NCBI GenBank assembly: GCA_030280995.1 | Contig: JASXTE010000016.1 | Location: forward strand, 14,895,001 to 14,959,000 | DNA from: Hemileia vastatrix | Lineage: Eukaryota; Basidiomycota; Pucciniomycetes; Pucciniales; Zaghouaniaceae | DNA: 64,000 nt | Direction of reading: 5' to 3' | In this document: piece after piece, positions 54,186-64,000 of the stretch | Numbering within the stretch: position 1 is the first letter of the stretch | How the letters are laid out: each line of letters begins with the position of its first letter | The notes under the pieces: model-generated | Database searches by the model: none | What the model was told of the DNA's origin: nothing | What the model saw: only the letters and a program-made list of their open reading frames with translations | Position numbers and translations under genes: made by a program

Positions 54186-54990
54186 TTTTAACCAAGAGGC
54201 ACTAGAAGTGAAGAGGATTGACTCGTAAATGAGGAGAAATTGTGGACCAATCTTTAATTTTTGGATTTTGGTGATGCTGTGCATCTGTTTTGTTGGAAAC
54301 TTTTTTGTTAGAAGGTACCCATGGGTGGGGCTTCTAGATTTGATCTTGGAAAATTTAGGGGTAACTGATGGGATGGCTGCTCTGTAAAACAGTTACCCCA
54401 GATTGTCTCTTTCCAACCCCTTCTTTTAATTTGGTTGAACCCTAGTATTGGTTTTTCTTCACTGGTTTTAGTCCTCTATGACTTTAAACTAGAAACTCTT
54501 GTGGTCTTCAAGTGCTGGACTCTTCACACTTCTTGGTTTTGGTTTATTGTTTTGGATGTTGTGTTTTTGTTAGAAAGTACCCAGGGGGGCATCTAGATTT
54601 TATTTTGGCTAGTGTGGGGGTAACTGATGAGCTGGCTGCTCTATAGAATAGTTACCCCATAATGTCTGTTTCAAGTATTTTGTTTGTCCTAGTTGAATCT
54701 TGTTCTTGTTTTTGTTATTCAGGTTTCAAGTCCACTATGACTTTAAACTGGATTGGGACTGGCTTCTTTGCTCTACTTGGATTGGTGGTGGATCAATGGT
54801 GGCCTCCCATCATTTTTACTTATTTGAGGTAGCCCACCCAGTGATCATTTCCTTGGACTGGACTTTCTATGGAGCTGGACTTTTTCTTTTTCTTTCTTTG
54901 ATTTTTGTGTCTATGGTTGTGTTGGATAGTGGTTTTAGATTATTTTCTTTTTTCTCTTTTTTTCTTTTAAATTTTTATGGGGGTTATTAG
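54186..54990 (+). repeat. Probable 3' LTR region with 262-bp spaced repeats
   Basis: Two related segments, starting GTTAGAAGGTACCC at 54307 and GTTAGAAAGTACCC at 54569, each contain GGGGTAACTGATG..CAGTTACCCC or a close variant, which can fold as a hairpin. The sequence follows the integrase stop and a short purine run (GAGGAGAAA), so it is probably the decayed 3' LTR, but the edges are unresolved. Confidence 0.5.
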
Positions 54991-54997
54991 GATATAA

Positions 54998-55224
54998 CAC
55001 TACACAATATAGGGGGTGGACTTGCTAGCAAGTCCTTAACCTGAACTCAGATGGAACTCAGACTGAACTCTACTTGAACACCCACCTAAAACTGTTCTGC
55101 TGAGTGGTTTTCATCCCTGATTGTATGGTTCTTTATCAATAGCTCAATGTGTGTTCAATCTGTGGTGAGTTTGGGTCCAAGATTGTGAACTCACTAGCAA
55201 GTCTTCTCCCCATATTGTGTGGTG
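54998..55224. mobile_element. 227-bp MITE with palindrome-bearing inverted repeats
   Basis: The left terminus CACTACACAATATAGGGGG and the complement of the right terminus, CACCACACAATATGGGGAG, are inverted repeats of about 36 bp, both including ACTTGCTAG. The flanking TAA at 54995-54997 and 55225-55227 is a likely 3-bp target duplication. The CACTA-like start and 3-bp duplication fit a CACTA-type element; a TAA duplication would also fit PIF/Harbinger. It contains GAACTCAGACT subterminal motifs shared with the fragments at 5644, 12353 and 31165. Confidence 0.75.
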
Positions 55225-55227
55225 TAA

Positions 55228-55830
55228 AGAAGTGGAAAAATCACAAAATTATATTATATGGTTTCATCACATCAGGGTCACCTGGATGTGGTCAAGAATT
55301 GGTGGGGAAAGGCTCATCAATTGGCTGAGAAATGCTATTTTCTTTTTTATCCTTATCTCATTTTTTGTTATTTACTTTCATTTCTAATCATTTCATCTTA
55401 TCTTTATTGATATTATTTTTCTTAATTTATTTTTATCTCAATTCATTTAAAAATTATTTAATGGTGTATCCACATCAAGGTGCACTTGGATGTGGGTAAG
55501 GTATCAGGGATAAGCTCATCAATTGGCTGGGGGATACCATTTGTAATTATTATTTATTTCATCTTATTATTATTCATTTCATTTTAATTTCTCAGCTCTC
55601 ATATTTTTTGGGCAATTTTGTTTAATTATTTTCAAGTTTTTTTTAGTATGTTAGTAGTTTAAGTAATAATCAGTAAAAATAAATAAAATAAAATAAAATA
55701 AAAATAAATAAATAAAAATAAAATAAAATAATAAAATAAAATAAAATAAAAATTAAATAAATTTTTTTAATAGCTAATTATTATTGTTTCCTCAATTCAT
55801 TAATTTATTAATTTCTTTTTGTTTCCATAA
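55228..55830. repeat. Imperfect direct repeats and A-rich low-complexity DNA
   Basis: Two related segments of about 80 bp (55260-55340 and 55462-55542), both containing GCTCATCAATTGGCTG, spaced by about 202 bp. A TAAAA-type low-complexity run follows (55673-55761). No gene is seen. Confidence 0.7.
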
Positions 55831-57003
55831 TTAATGTTGGGAAGAAGAAGCCTCCAGTGGTTGGTCCAGATTATGTTGGTGTTTTTGTTTTTTGTTGGGA
55901 TTTGAGGAAGAACTGTGTTCCTTGTGGTGTAGGTGGCTGGAGAGAGTATATGGATTGTAATGGTCAGGAACGGGATTGGAAGGTAATTTTTGGCTAGTAG
56001 TAGAAGAGGCTTGGATGGAGTGTTTGAAGGTGTGCTTAATTATCTTGTACATCTTCCAGTGGTCATCAAGAATTTTTTTCCTCAGATTCTTCTCAAATTC
56101 ATTCAATGGCCCATGAAGAGCAAAGGCCTTAAGCATGTTTGAACACATCATACTTTGATGTTGCTTCATATTGGCATAATCTAGTGTCAATGTTGTTTCT
56201 AGAGTTTGGTCAATCCCAATAGCAGTTTCAGGAGGAGGGGTTCTAACTAAAAAGAAGAATTGGGTCAGTAATTGTTTTCTGTTGAAGAGATTGGATTTGT
56301 TAATTTGGTACTTACAGATTGGAAACTCATCAAATTTTTAAGCAGCTGGAATGTGGACTGTTGAAGGATTTTGAATGGATGTAGTAGGAGGATCAACCAG
56401 ATAGAGGTATGTATTTTCTTGGTCATCCTCTAAACGTTGTTGAGAATATGAACTAGAATGAGGATGTTCCTGTGGCCTGGTTGGAGCAGAAGGGCTGTTA
56501 TTGTTGTTGTTGATATTGTTGCTTATATCAGTTAGGTTGGATACTGGTGTTGGAGTACCAGGTTGGTTGTAGGATGGAGCAGGAGAAGGTGACCTGGAAG
56601 CTGATTGGGATCTTCTGGATGAAGATCTGGAAGAAATTTAACTTTCAGATGAGTAATTGGCTGGCAGAGCAGAGGTGTAGTTAATTCTTCTTGTTTGAGA
56701 GGGAGATTTTTGTCTGGGAGCAGTGTTTGGTGCTCTGGTGTCTTCTTGAGGTCCTCTGGCAGTTCTTCTAGAAGTTTTGTAATTTTTGGCATTTTTGGAT
56801 GAAGAAATTGTTGAGCACATTACTCTTGTAGCACTATGAGGTTTTTACAAGGAGTTGTTGGTGTTTACTGGTGGAATGTGGCTGTTTTCTGGCTGAATTT
56901 GGAGGTTTTGAGCCTGACGTTTGCTTCCTAGCAAGGCAGGCCAGCTGCCTGACATTGGGAAGGCCTCCTGGATGAGGTCTAGCAGCCTAGGAGCTGACTT
57001 TGA
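55831..57003 (-). pseudogene. Unrecognised broken gene with one intron
   Basis: On the minus strand one frame runs from 57003 to the TAG near 55831 and is broken by three TAA codons (56845, 56638 and 56338). A 69-bp intron (56247-56315) joins FDEFPI to RTPPPETAIGIDQTLETTLTLDYANMKQH. The encoded protein is rich in Ser, Pro, Asn and Gln, with a more ordered segment (MKQHQSMMCSNMLKAFALHGPLNEFEKNLRKKI) near the end. I do not recognise the family. The 5' end is cut by the copia LTR at 57004. It could be a host gene or the Gag of an unidentified element. Confidence 0.55.
56247..56315 (-). other. Spliceosomal intron in the unrecognised gene
   Basis: GTAAGTACC..TTACTGACCC..CTTTTTAG on the minus strand, 69 bp, with a consensus CTGAC branch site. 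The length is a multiple of three, but the intron contains in-frame stops, which supports real splicing. Confidence 0.75.
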
Positions 57004-57919
57004 TGTTGAAATTTCTGCCTCTAATACCTGACCCATTTCTTACTCCAGCTTCTTACCATTGTCTCAAGTCATTCTCCTTGCTCATATCCTCTTTTCCTGA
57101 CCTTTTCCGCCGAGGAACTTCAAAGATACGAGCTCCAGCATCAAGAACAACATTTCTTTCCCACCTGGAGTCAATGTATTGATTCTGGACCTCGAGGACA
57201 TGTTTCTTTACCTGGAGTGTGAATCTTTTCCCCGGCTGAGAACTTTTTCCTTGGATGTGAACCTGTCTCTTTTTCTGTATTGTAGTTTAGTAGTTTTGTC
57301 GACGTCGTGTTAGTTTCTATTGTTTTGGATGGTGGACTTTGTCATATAATGAGCCCTCTCTTTGCCATTTCCGTTTTCCCCATCCAAATCTTTTTCTTTC
57401 TCTTTTTCTCTACTCTCTTTATCCTTTCCACTGCTTCTTCCTGTCCACTGCTTTCCCTTTTGGCCGCATCTGACAGTCTTTGCACTGTGTGGGGAGAATA
57501 GAGTCTTTTGTCCAGGTTCTTTCCTTTTCTTTTCTGTTATCTTTTCTCTAATTCTCTTAGTCCTAACCACAGCAACTCACACTTGTGTCCCTTATAGTTT
57601 TAGCACACGCTTTGTTGTAGTTACTTGTTGTTGTAAGGTGCACAGTTGCTTATTAACCTGTGTTTAGGTATGTTTGTTTTTGCAATGATATGCAAATCTT
57701 TTTCTTTCTCTTTCTCTCTATTCTCTTTATCCCTTCCACTGCTTCTTCCTGTCCACTGCTTTCCCTTTTAACCGCATCTGACAGTCTTTGCACTGTGTGG
57801 GGAGAATAGAGTCTTTTGTCCAGTTTTAGCACACACTTTGTTGTAGTTACTTGTTGTTGTAAGGTGCACAGTTGCTGATTAACCTGTGTTTAGCTTTCCT
57901 CTGTGCTAAAACTTCTTCA
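57004..57919 (+). repeat. copia-A LTR, CTTCA-ending
   Basis: A 916-bp plus LTR with several private changes (CCACCTGG, TTTAACCGCATC, AGCACACACTTT). It is followed at 57920-57933 by the primer-binding site GGTTATGGGCCCAG. Confidence 0.9.
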
Positions 57920-57933
57920 GGTTATGGGCCCAG
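57920..57933 (+). promoter_or_regulatory. Primer-binding site of rearranged copia-A
   Basis: GGTTATGGGCCCAG directly after the LTR, the same initiator tRNA-Met anticodon-arm site as at 19392. Confidence 0.85.
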
Positions 57934-58077
57934 TTGCCTAAAGCACCTCTCTCAAGAATACTTACAACAAAACCGCTTACTGGACAATAAAACAGCCTTT
58001 TCTCTCAGATTTTGGATCATCCTCTTCTCATCTCATCTTCTTTCTCTCCAAATCGTTGCTGTTGACTCGACCAAATC

Positions 58078-58168
58078 ATGGCCTCCATTCAGGATTCAAG
58101 TAAGGTTATGGTCACCCCTCTCACTGAAAATCCTATGACACCTGGGAACACATTGTGTGTCTTCACTA
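58078..58168 (+). pseudogene. copia-A Gag start, truncated
   Basis: The first 90 or so bases of Gag from the native ATG (MASIQDSSKVMVTPLT) with a one-base deletion near 58126. It breaks off at CTTCACT, where the strand switches. Confidence 0.88.
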
Positions 58169-58520
58169 TGCCATTCCATTAAAAAGTTTTTGAATATATG
58201 GGGCGTAGGGATGTCCTAATCTGTTGTGCCAAAGAGTTAGAGACTTACTTGAAGCTTTTGCATAGAGAGCTGAGGAATTAGGGGGAGACATGCCTTGTGG
58301 AACCACAGAAACTTCAAATAATGAATTGGAGATGACTCCTCCCATATAATTCTTTCCATTACGTGAAATAATGAAGTTTGATGTAGGATTAACTGGTGCA
58401 GGGATGAGAAGACAACCAGTTCTCCAAAGACGTCCCAGGGAGATGAGATTCCTTCCAAGATCAGGGACATAAAGAGCATCAGAAAAGAAAACTTTTCCTT
58501 CCATTCCTCCAGAAGCAGCA
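58169..58520 (-). pseudogene. copia-A protease-integrase spacer scrap, inverted
   Basis: 352 bp of the region after the protease (AASGGMEGKVFFSDALYVPDLGRN to KLFNGMA) on the minus strand, joined head-on to plus-strand Gag. It includes the first integrase His pair (LWHNRLGH). It is interrupted at AGAAGCAGCA by the full-length minus element, so the remainder should lie beyond the right edge. Confidence 0.9.
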
Positions 58521-59436
58521 TGTAGAAGTTTTAGCACAAAGGAAGGCTAAACACAGGTCAATCAGCAACTGTGCACCTTACAACAACAAGTAACTACAAC
58601 AAAGCGTGTGCTAAAACTGGACAAAAGACTCTATTCTCCCCACACAGTGCAAAGACTGTCAGATGCGGCCAAAAGGGAAAGCAGTGGACAGGAAGAAGCA
58701 GTGGAAGGGATAAAGAGAATAGAGAGAAAGAGAAAGAAAAAGATTTGGATATCATTGCAAAAACAAACATACCTAAACACAGGTCAATCAGCAACTGTGC
58801 ACCTTACAACAACAAGTAACTACAACAAAGCGTGTGCTAAAACTATAAGGGACACAAGTGTGAGCTGCTGTGGTTAGGACTAAAAGAATCAGAGAAAGGA
58901 TAACAGGAAAGAAAAGGAAAGAACCTGGACAAAAGACTCTATTCTCCCCACACAGTGCAAAGACTGTCAGATGCGGCCAAAAGGGAAAGCAGTGGACAGG
59001 AAGAAGCAGTGGAAGGGATAAAGAGAATAGAGAGAAAGAGAAAGAAAAAGATTTGGATGGGGAAAACGGAAATGGCAAAGAGAGGGCTCATTATATGACA
59101 AAGTCCACCATCCAAAACAATAGAAACTAACACGACGTCGACAAAACTACTAAACTACAATACAGAAAAAGAGACAGGTTCACATCCAAGGAAAAAGTTC
59201 CCAGCCGGGGAAAAGATTCACACTCCAGGTAAAGAAACACGTCCTCGAGGTCCAGAATCAGTACATTGACTCCGGGTGGGAAAGAAATGTTGTTCTTGAT
59301 GCTGGAGCTCGTATCTTTGAAGTTCCTCGGCGGAAAAGGTCAGGAAAAGAGGATATGAGCAAGGAGAATGACTTGAGACGATGGTAAGAAGCTGGAGTAA
59401 GGAATGGGTCAGGTATTAGAGGCAGAAATTTCAACA
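58521..59436 (-). repeat. copia-A 3' LTR of the right-edge element
   Basis: 916 bp from TGTAGAAG to TTTCAACA on the minus strand, close to identical to 30055-30970, sharing the variants GTACTGATTCTGG and AAGGAAGGC. Confidence 0.94.
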
Positions 59437-62400
59437 CCCCCCCTTAATATCAGACCCATGAGTTTGAGGAGATAAGACAGCTTGACTTTTCCCAAAGATT
59501 TTGTAAGAAGATCAGCTACCATGTGTTCAGTTGAAATGTGTTGAAGCTGAAAATGATTTTTGTTGATGCTTTCAGTAATCCAACAAAGTTGAGTGTCCAC
59601 ATGTTTTGATCTTTGACGGTATCTGAGTGAATCCTTGCATTGTGAAATGGAACTGGCATTGTCAGCAAGGATTAAAGGTGAAGGTGATTTAGGAATATTG
59701 AAGGAAGTAAGTAATTTAGTCAGCCAAATTGCTTCACATCCAGCATCCACAATGCCTCTGAATTCAGCCTCAGTACTAGAGATAGTGACAACTTGCTGCT
59801 TTTTAGAACTCCAGGAAATAGCTCCTCCATTGAGTATGGCAACATACCCTCCAGTTGAGCGCCTGGTATCAGGATCCCCAGCATAATCAGTGTCAGAGTA
59901 AATAAGAGGACAGAGTGATGGATGATTTGGAATTGGGCATTTTCCTCCAAAAGTGAGAGATGATGATGAAGTGGCACGCAGATATCTGAAAGTGTGTTTG
60001 ACAGCAAGCCAGTGTTTGATACCTGGTTCAATGAGATGTTGAGATAATGCACCAACTGCAAAAGAGAGATCAGGTCTTGTTGCAACTGACAAATAGTTGA
60101 GTGCACCAATAGCAGAGCGGTAATTGATTTTTAGAGCATTGAATTCAGCAATTTCTTCACTGGTTGCTTTGACAGGATAATCATTTGGAGATAAGGGAGT
60201 AAGACAGGGATTACAGTTGGCCATATTCCAGTTGGACAAAACTTTTTCAGCATAAGAATCTTGTGATAAAGAAAGAGTACGTGCTGTTCTGTTCCTGGTG
60301 AGACGCATTCCCAAAATCCAAGTGGCAGGACCAAGATCATCCATCTCAAATTCAGTTTTGATTTTGTCTTTGAACCAAAGAAAATGATTACCAGTAATGA
60401 CCATATCATCAACATGAAGATAAATGATACAGATTTGTGATTTGTTTCTCCAAACATACACACACTGATCACACTTAAGGGGGGAGAAGTTGAGCTTGCA
60501 CAAGTAGTCATTTATACGTGAATTCCAGCAAAAGGGAGCTTGTTTGATGCCATAAAGAGGACGCAACAATTGGCAAACTTTACCTTCATTTCCAGCAGTT
60601 AATGTTCCTTCAGGCTGTTCCATATAAACAGTTTCATTTAAGTTTCCCTGGAGAAAAGCTGCCACTACATCCATTTGATGAACATCCCAGTCAAAATAAG
60701 CTGCTAAAGAAAGAATGGTCCTGAGAGAAGTGATCCGTCCAGTGGGTGCAAAAGTTTCATGAAAATCTATTCCTAGGATTTGAGAATATCCTTTTGCTAC
60801 ACAACGGGCTTTGAACTTGGAAACACCACCATCAGCATTAGGTTTAACCCTGAAAACCCACCTGCAGCCAATTACATTAGCTTTTTCAGGCCTGGGGACA
60901 ATTTTCCAAGTGTTACAACGCTGAAGTGCTTGATGTTCATGTTTCACAGCCTCTGCCCATTCTGCTGAATATTTGGAATAGATTGCTTGCTTATAACACT
61001 GGGGTTCAGGAATTTCATGAGCTAGCAAGGGAGCTTCTAGAGAGAAAGCAAAGGCATTTGCTGCATATAACCCAAGAGGATCAGGAGAATCAGAGTAGGA
61101 ATCATGTTGATAATGATCATAATAAATCTGACGTAAATGTTCAGGAGTTGATGTTTCAGCTGAAGAGATGTCAGAATAACTGGGGGATTGTGATGAGGGA
61201 ACATAATCAGGATCTGCTGGATTGTCTGGCTCAATTGATGAATATGAAGGATCAGATTGACTGGAACCTTCTTCATCTGGGACATTGGAATGAGGTAATC
61301 TTGTTAAGTGGCCAGGTGAAGGACAAGGAGTTGAATTGGAAGGTGTGCCTGACATGTGAAAATCAGAGGAAGAAGAAGAAGAAGGAGAATTATCTTCAGA
61401 ATGTGAATCAGAAGTGTTTCCTGAGGATGGATCAGGAGTTGGAGACTCAGAAGGAGATTGAGATGGAGAAAAGGAAAGGCCAGGTGTTGGAAGTGGTTGA
61501 CTGTCATGAATTTGATCTGGAATTTGCTTCATCAGTTGTGACCATTGGGGGCGCTTAAATCTGGAGTCAAGAAAGGGGAAGAAATTTTCATTGAAGGCCA
61601 CAGATTTGGCAATAACAATCTTTTTAAGCTCAAGGTCCCAAACACGATAATTTGTTGTTCCAACTTCATATCCAAGCATGACACACTTTCTGGCATTAGC
61701 TGAAAACTTTCCAGGACGTTGATGTTTATCAAGAAAAGCATAGCAAGCACAACCAAAAACTCTGAGGTGTGAAACTCTGGGTTTGGATTTATTCCAGGCT
61801 TCAAAAGGAGTTGATTTGTTTTGAAGAGCTTTGGTTGGTAATCTGTTTTCAAGATATACTGCTGTTTTAACTGCTTCAGACCATAGGTGAATTGGTGCAT
61901 TAGAATGAAACATCATGGTTTTGGATTTTTCAGTGGTAATACGGTTTCCTCTCTCAGAAATTGGATTTTGTTGGGGAGTGTAAGGAGCCGTAACTTGAAG
62001 AGCAATGCCATGTTGTTTAAGAAAGTTAACCAGACTAGAGTTGATATACTCACCACCACCGTCACAAACAAGCTTTTTGATTTTGAAGCCAGATTGCAGC
62101 TCTACAGATGCCTTATATTCCAAGAAATATTTGAATACTTGGGCTTTTGAGGAAAGAAGGTAAACATGACGGTATGAAGTGGCCTGATCAGTGAACTTAA
62201 GGTAATACTGAGAACCATCAAAAGAAGGAGGCTGAATTTTCCCAGATAAATCCGTGTGGATAACTTCAAGAGGATTTTTGGCAACAGGCAACTGGCCAGG
62301 AAAGGAAGCATGGGTTTGTTTACCCAACACACACGGTTCACAAAAATGCATTTCAGAGTCAGACAAACTAGAACTAGATACATCAGATGCCATTCCATTA

Positions 62401-63893
62401 AAAAGTTTTTGAATATATGGGGCGTAGGGATGTCCTAATCTGTTGTGCCAGAGAGTTAGAGACTGACTTGAAGCTTTTGCATAGAGAGCTGAGGAATTAG
62501 GGGGAGACATGCCTTGTGGAACCACAGAAACTTCAAATAATGAATTGGAGATGACTCCTCCCATATAATTCTTTCCATTACGTGAAATAATGAAGTTTGA
62601 TGTAGGATTAACTGGTGCAGGGATGAGAAGACAACCAGTTCTCCAAAGACGTCCCAGGGAGATGAGATTCCTTCCAAGATCAGGGACATAAAGAGCATCA
62701 GAAAAGAAAACTTTTCCTTCCATTCCTCCAGAAGCAGCAACAGTTCCTTTTCCAGTTGCATAGATTGATTTCCCAATGCCAGCAAGTTGAATTCGAATGT
62801 TGACAGGTTGAAAACTGATAAAACTGTCTCTGTTGTTAAACATATGACAGCTGGCCCCAGAATCAATAATTGGAGAAAGGTTTGAGGAATGAGAAGCCAT
62901 GGAAGCAGAAGCGTTGATAATGCAGTCAGAATTTGATTTTTCAGACAAACAGGCAACAGCTGTAAAAAGAAATTCTTCATCAGAAGGGAAGACAAAAGCA
63001 CAATTGGCCGTGACATCAGGTTGTTCTTCCTGAGGAGGGGGAACAGGAGTTGCTTTGTTGGAATTGTCCTTTGATGGGGCAGCTGAGTTGGCTTGGTTCT
63101 TCTTGGGACGGAGTTCAGGATGTTGAACAAAGCAATGATTGTCATCATGTCCAACATTTTGACCATGAACAGAACATGAGAGTTTGCTGCGTGCCTTGGA
63201 TTTGGATGATTTTGATGATTTAGCTGAGGCAGAGTGAGCATTGACATTTGACATAGCATTGTGAAATTCATCAACAACTTTGTCATCAGCAGCGTAATCC
63301 AGGAAAGAAGATAAAACATCATCCAGATGCAGGTGATCAATTTCCTGTCTGTCTCTGGTGAGTAAACCACGCCAATGTTTGAAGGAGGGTGGAAGAGTGG
63401 CAAAAAAGAGATAAATAAGAATTTCCTGGGGAATGATGAGCCCAGAACGGATCATATGGAAGTTAATGCCTTTGAATGCATCAACATGAGTTTTGGGGTC
63501 TCCTCCTTCAGAAAGAGAAAGAGTAACCATAGAGAGAAAGTGAGAAATCCGTGATCCAACTTTATTGCTGGCGTGTCTTCTTGCAAGAACAGACCACATT
63601 TGAGCAGAGGTGTGGCAAGTGTTGACCAGCTTCTTGTTAACATCATCCAATCTGGTGATGATTTCATACCTGCACCTGGTGTCATTTTTGATCCATAAAG
63701 CAAGTTGAGCTTTGATTTCAGCGTCTGAAGGTGAACCATCATTGTGAGGAACAGGGGCAGGGACTTGTCCAGAAACAATGCCAAAAAGATCCAGAACTTC
63801 AAAGTGAAGACGCATAATGTGTTCCCAGGTGTCATAGGATTCGTCAGTGAGAGGGGTGACCATAACCTTACTTGAATCCTGATTGGAGGCCAT
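59409..63893 (-). CDS. Ty1/copia Gag-Pol polyprotein, right-edge copy
   Basis: 1,494 aa with all domains and catalytic residues in place. It is closer to the 25412-29896 copy than to the plus copy, sharing FISFQPV, SPTPDPSSGNTSD and GLILRGG, and differs from it at very few residues (for example SFSPSQSPS for SFSPAQSPS). The two minus copies therefore form one subfamily. The start is the ATG at 63891-63893. Confidence 0.96.
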   Translation of the reverse strand: MASNQDSSKVMVTPLTDESYDTWEHIMRLHFEVLDLFGIVSGQVPAPVPHNDGSPSDAEIKAQLALWIKNDTRCRYEIITRLDDVNKKLVNTCHTSAQMWSVLARRHASNKVGSRISHFLSMVTLSLSEGGDPKTHVDAFKGINFHMIRSGLIIPQEILIYLFFATLPPSFKHWRGLLTRDRQEIDHLHLDDVLSSFLDYAADDKVVDEFHNAMSNVNAHSASAKSSKSSKSKARSKLSCSVHGQNVGHDDNHCFVQHPELRPKKNQANSAAPSKDNSNKATPVPPPQEEQPDVTANCAFVFPSDEEFLFTAVACLSEKSNSDCIINASASMASHSSNLSPIIDSGASCHMFNNRDSFISFQPVNIRIQLAGIGKSIYATGKGTVAASGGMEGKVFFSDALYVPDLGRNLISLGRLWRTGCLLIPAPVNPTSNFIISRNGKNYMGGVISNSLFEVSVVPQGMSPPNSSALYAKASSQSLTLWHNRLGHPYAPYIQKLFNGMASDVSSSSLSDSEMHFCEPCVLGKQTHASFPGQLPVAKNPLEVIHTDLSGKIQPPSFDGSQYYLKFTDQATSYRHVYLLSSKAQVFKYFLEYKASVELQSGFKIKKLVCDGGGEYINSSLVNFLKQHGIALQVTAPYTPQQNPISERGNRITTEKSKTMMFHSNAPIHLWSEAVKTAVYLENRLPTKALQNKSTPFEAWNKSKPRVSHLRVFGCACYAFLDKHQRPGKFSANARKCVMLGYEVGTTNYRVWDLELKKIVIAKSVAFNENFFPFLDSRFKRPQWSQLMKQIPDQIHDSQPLPTPGLSFSPSQSPSESPTPDPSSGNTSDSHSEDNSPSSSSSSDFHMSGTPSNSTPCPSPGHLTRLPHSNVPDEEGSSQSDPSYSSIEPDNPADPDYVPSSQSPSYSDISSAETSTPEHLRQIYYDHYQHDSYSDSPDPLGLYAANAFAFSLEAPLLAHEIPEPQCYKQAIYSKYSAEWAEAVKHEHQALQRCNTWKIVPRPEKANVIGCRWVFRVKPNADGGVSKFKARCVAKGYSQILGIDFHETFAPTGRITSLRTILSLAAYFDWDVHQMDVVAAFLQGNLNETVYMEQPEGTLTAGNEGKVCQLLRPLYGIKQAPFCWNSRINDYLCKLNFSPLKCDQCVYVWRNKSQICIIYLHVDDMVITGNHFLWFKDKIKTEFEMDDLGPATWILGMRLTRNRTARTLSLSQDSYAEKVLSNWNMANCNPCLTPLSPNDYPVKATSEEIAEFNALKINYRSAIGALNYLSVATRPDLSFAVGALSQHLIEPGIKHWLAVKHTFRYLRATSSSSLTFGGKCPIPNHPSLCPLIYSDTDYAGDPDTRRSTGGYVAILNGGAISWSSKKQQVVTISSTEAEFRGIVDAGCEAIWLTKLLTSFNIPKSPSPLILADNASSISQCKDSLRYRQRSKHVDTQLCWITESINKNHFQLQHISTEHMVADLLTKSLGKVKLSYLLKLMGLILRGGVEISASNT

Positions 63894-64000
63894 GATTTGG
63901 TCGAGTCAACAGCAAAGATTTGGAGAGAAAGAAGATGAGATGTGAAGAGGATGATCCAAAATCTGAGAGAAAAGGCTGTTTTATTGTCCAGTAAGCGGTT

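Larger units (their letters stand above)
58521..64000 (-). mobile_element. Full-length copia-A, minus strand (5' LTR beyond window)
   Basis: 3' LTR at 58521-59436 (916 bp), polypurine tract, intact Gag-Pol, and a leader running to the right edge at TTTTATTGTCCAGTAAGCGG, about 50 bp short of the expected primer site. Its left flank AGCAGCA is copia protease-region sequence; the 5-bp duplication should be CAGCA or overlap it, checkable only outside the window. Confidence 0.94.

Noticed and set aside
54998..55224. Helitron end or tRNA-derived SINE
   Set aside because: Clear inverted termini on both sides and no CTRR-type end or A/B-box promoter; a MITE is the better reading.

Overview
The window looks like a repeat-rich, AT-rich stretch of a fungal nuclear genome, probably a basidiomycete. 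Three things point there: a chromodomain Ty3/gypsy element whose integrase tail resembles those common in basidiomycetes, a Ty1/copia element with one long Gag-Pol frame, and gene fragments with short introns (69-72 bp, GT..AG, CTGAC-type branch site). The species cannot be named from the sequence. I see no intact cellular gene, no rRNA or tRNA gene, and no bacterial features.

About 70 percent of the window is one copia family, called copia-A here. Its typical LTR is 916 bp (TGTTG..CTACA), its 1494-aa polyprotein is uninterrupted, and its primer-binding site matches the anticodon arm of initiator tRNA-Met. One complete plus-strand copy lies at 18476-24922 with a 5-bp target duplication (ATAAC). 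A minus-strand copy with an intact frame lies at 24923-30970. A third, minus-strand, starts at 58521 and runs off the right edge. A fourth enters from the left edge (1-3034). The copies are nearly identical to one another, so the family was recently active. Every copia-A insertion point I could place lies in copia-A DNA.

3035-16452 is two tandem copies of a 6,709-bp unit, followed by the start of a third that runs to about 17.2 kb. Each unit holds an inverted reverse-transcriptase scrap, a cut LTR, a composite of two LTRs in inverted orientation enclosing a DNA-transposon fragment and an RT scrap, a SNF2-helicase gene fragment with an intron, and a copia 3' end with its LTR. A third copy of the composite, reverse-complemented, lies at 30971-33635 next to a 5'-truncated chromodomain gypsy element (33636-39555).

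39556-46227 is a rearranged copia-A locus in which a 5-bp target duplication and the LTR orientations match self-integration of a copia cDNA. 46228-57003 is older sequence: a possible kinase-gene scrap, a heavily mutated second gypsy element (47457 to about 54990) with a CpG-decayed tRNA-Lys primer site, a 227-bp MITE, low-complexity DNA, and an unrecognised broken minus-strand gene with one clear intron. 57004-64000 returns to copia-A: a rearranged plus-strand start, an inverted internal scrap, and the minus-strand full-length copy.
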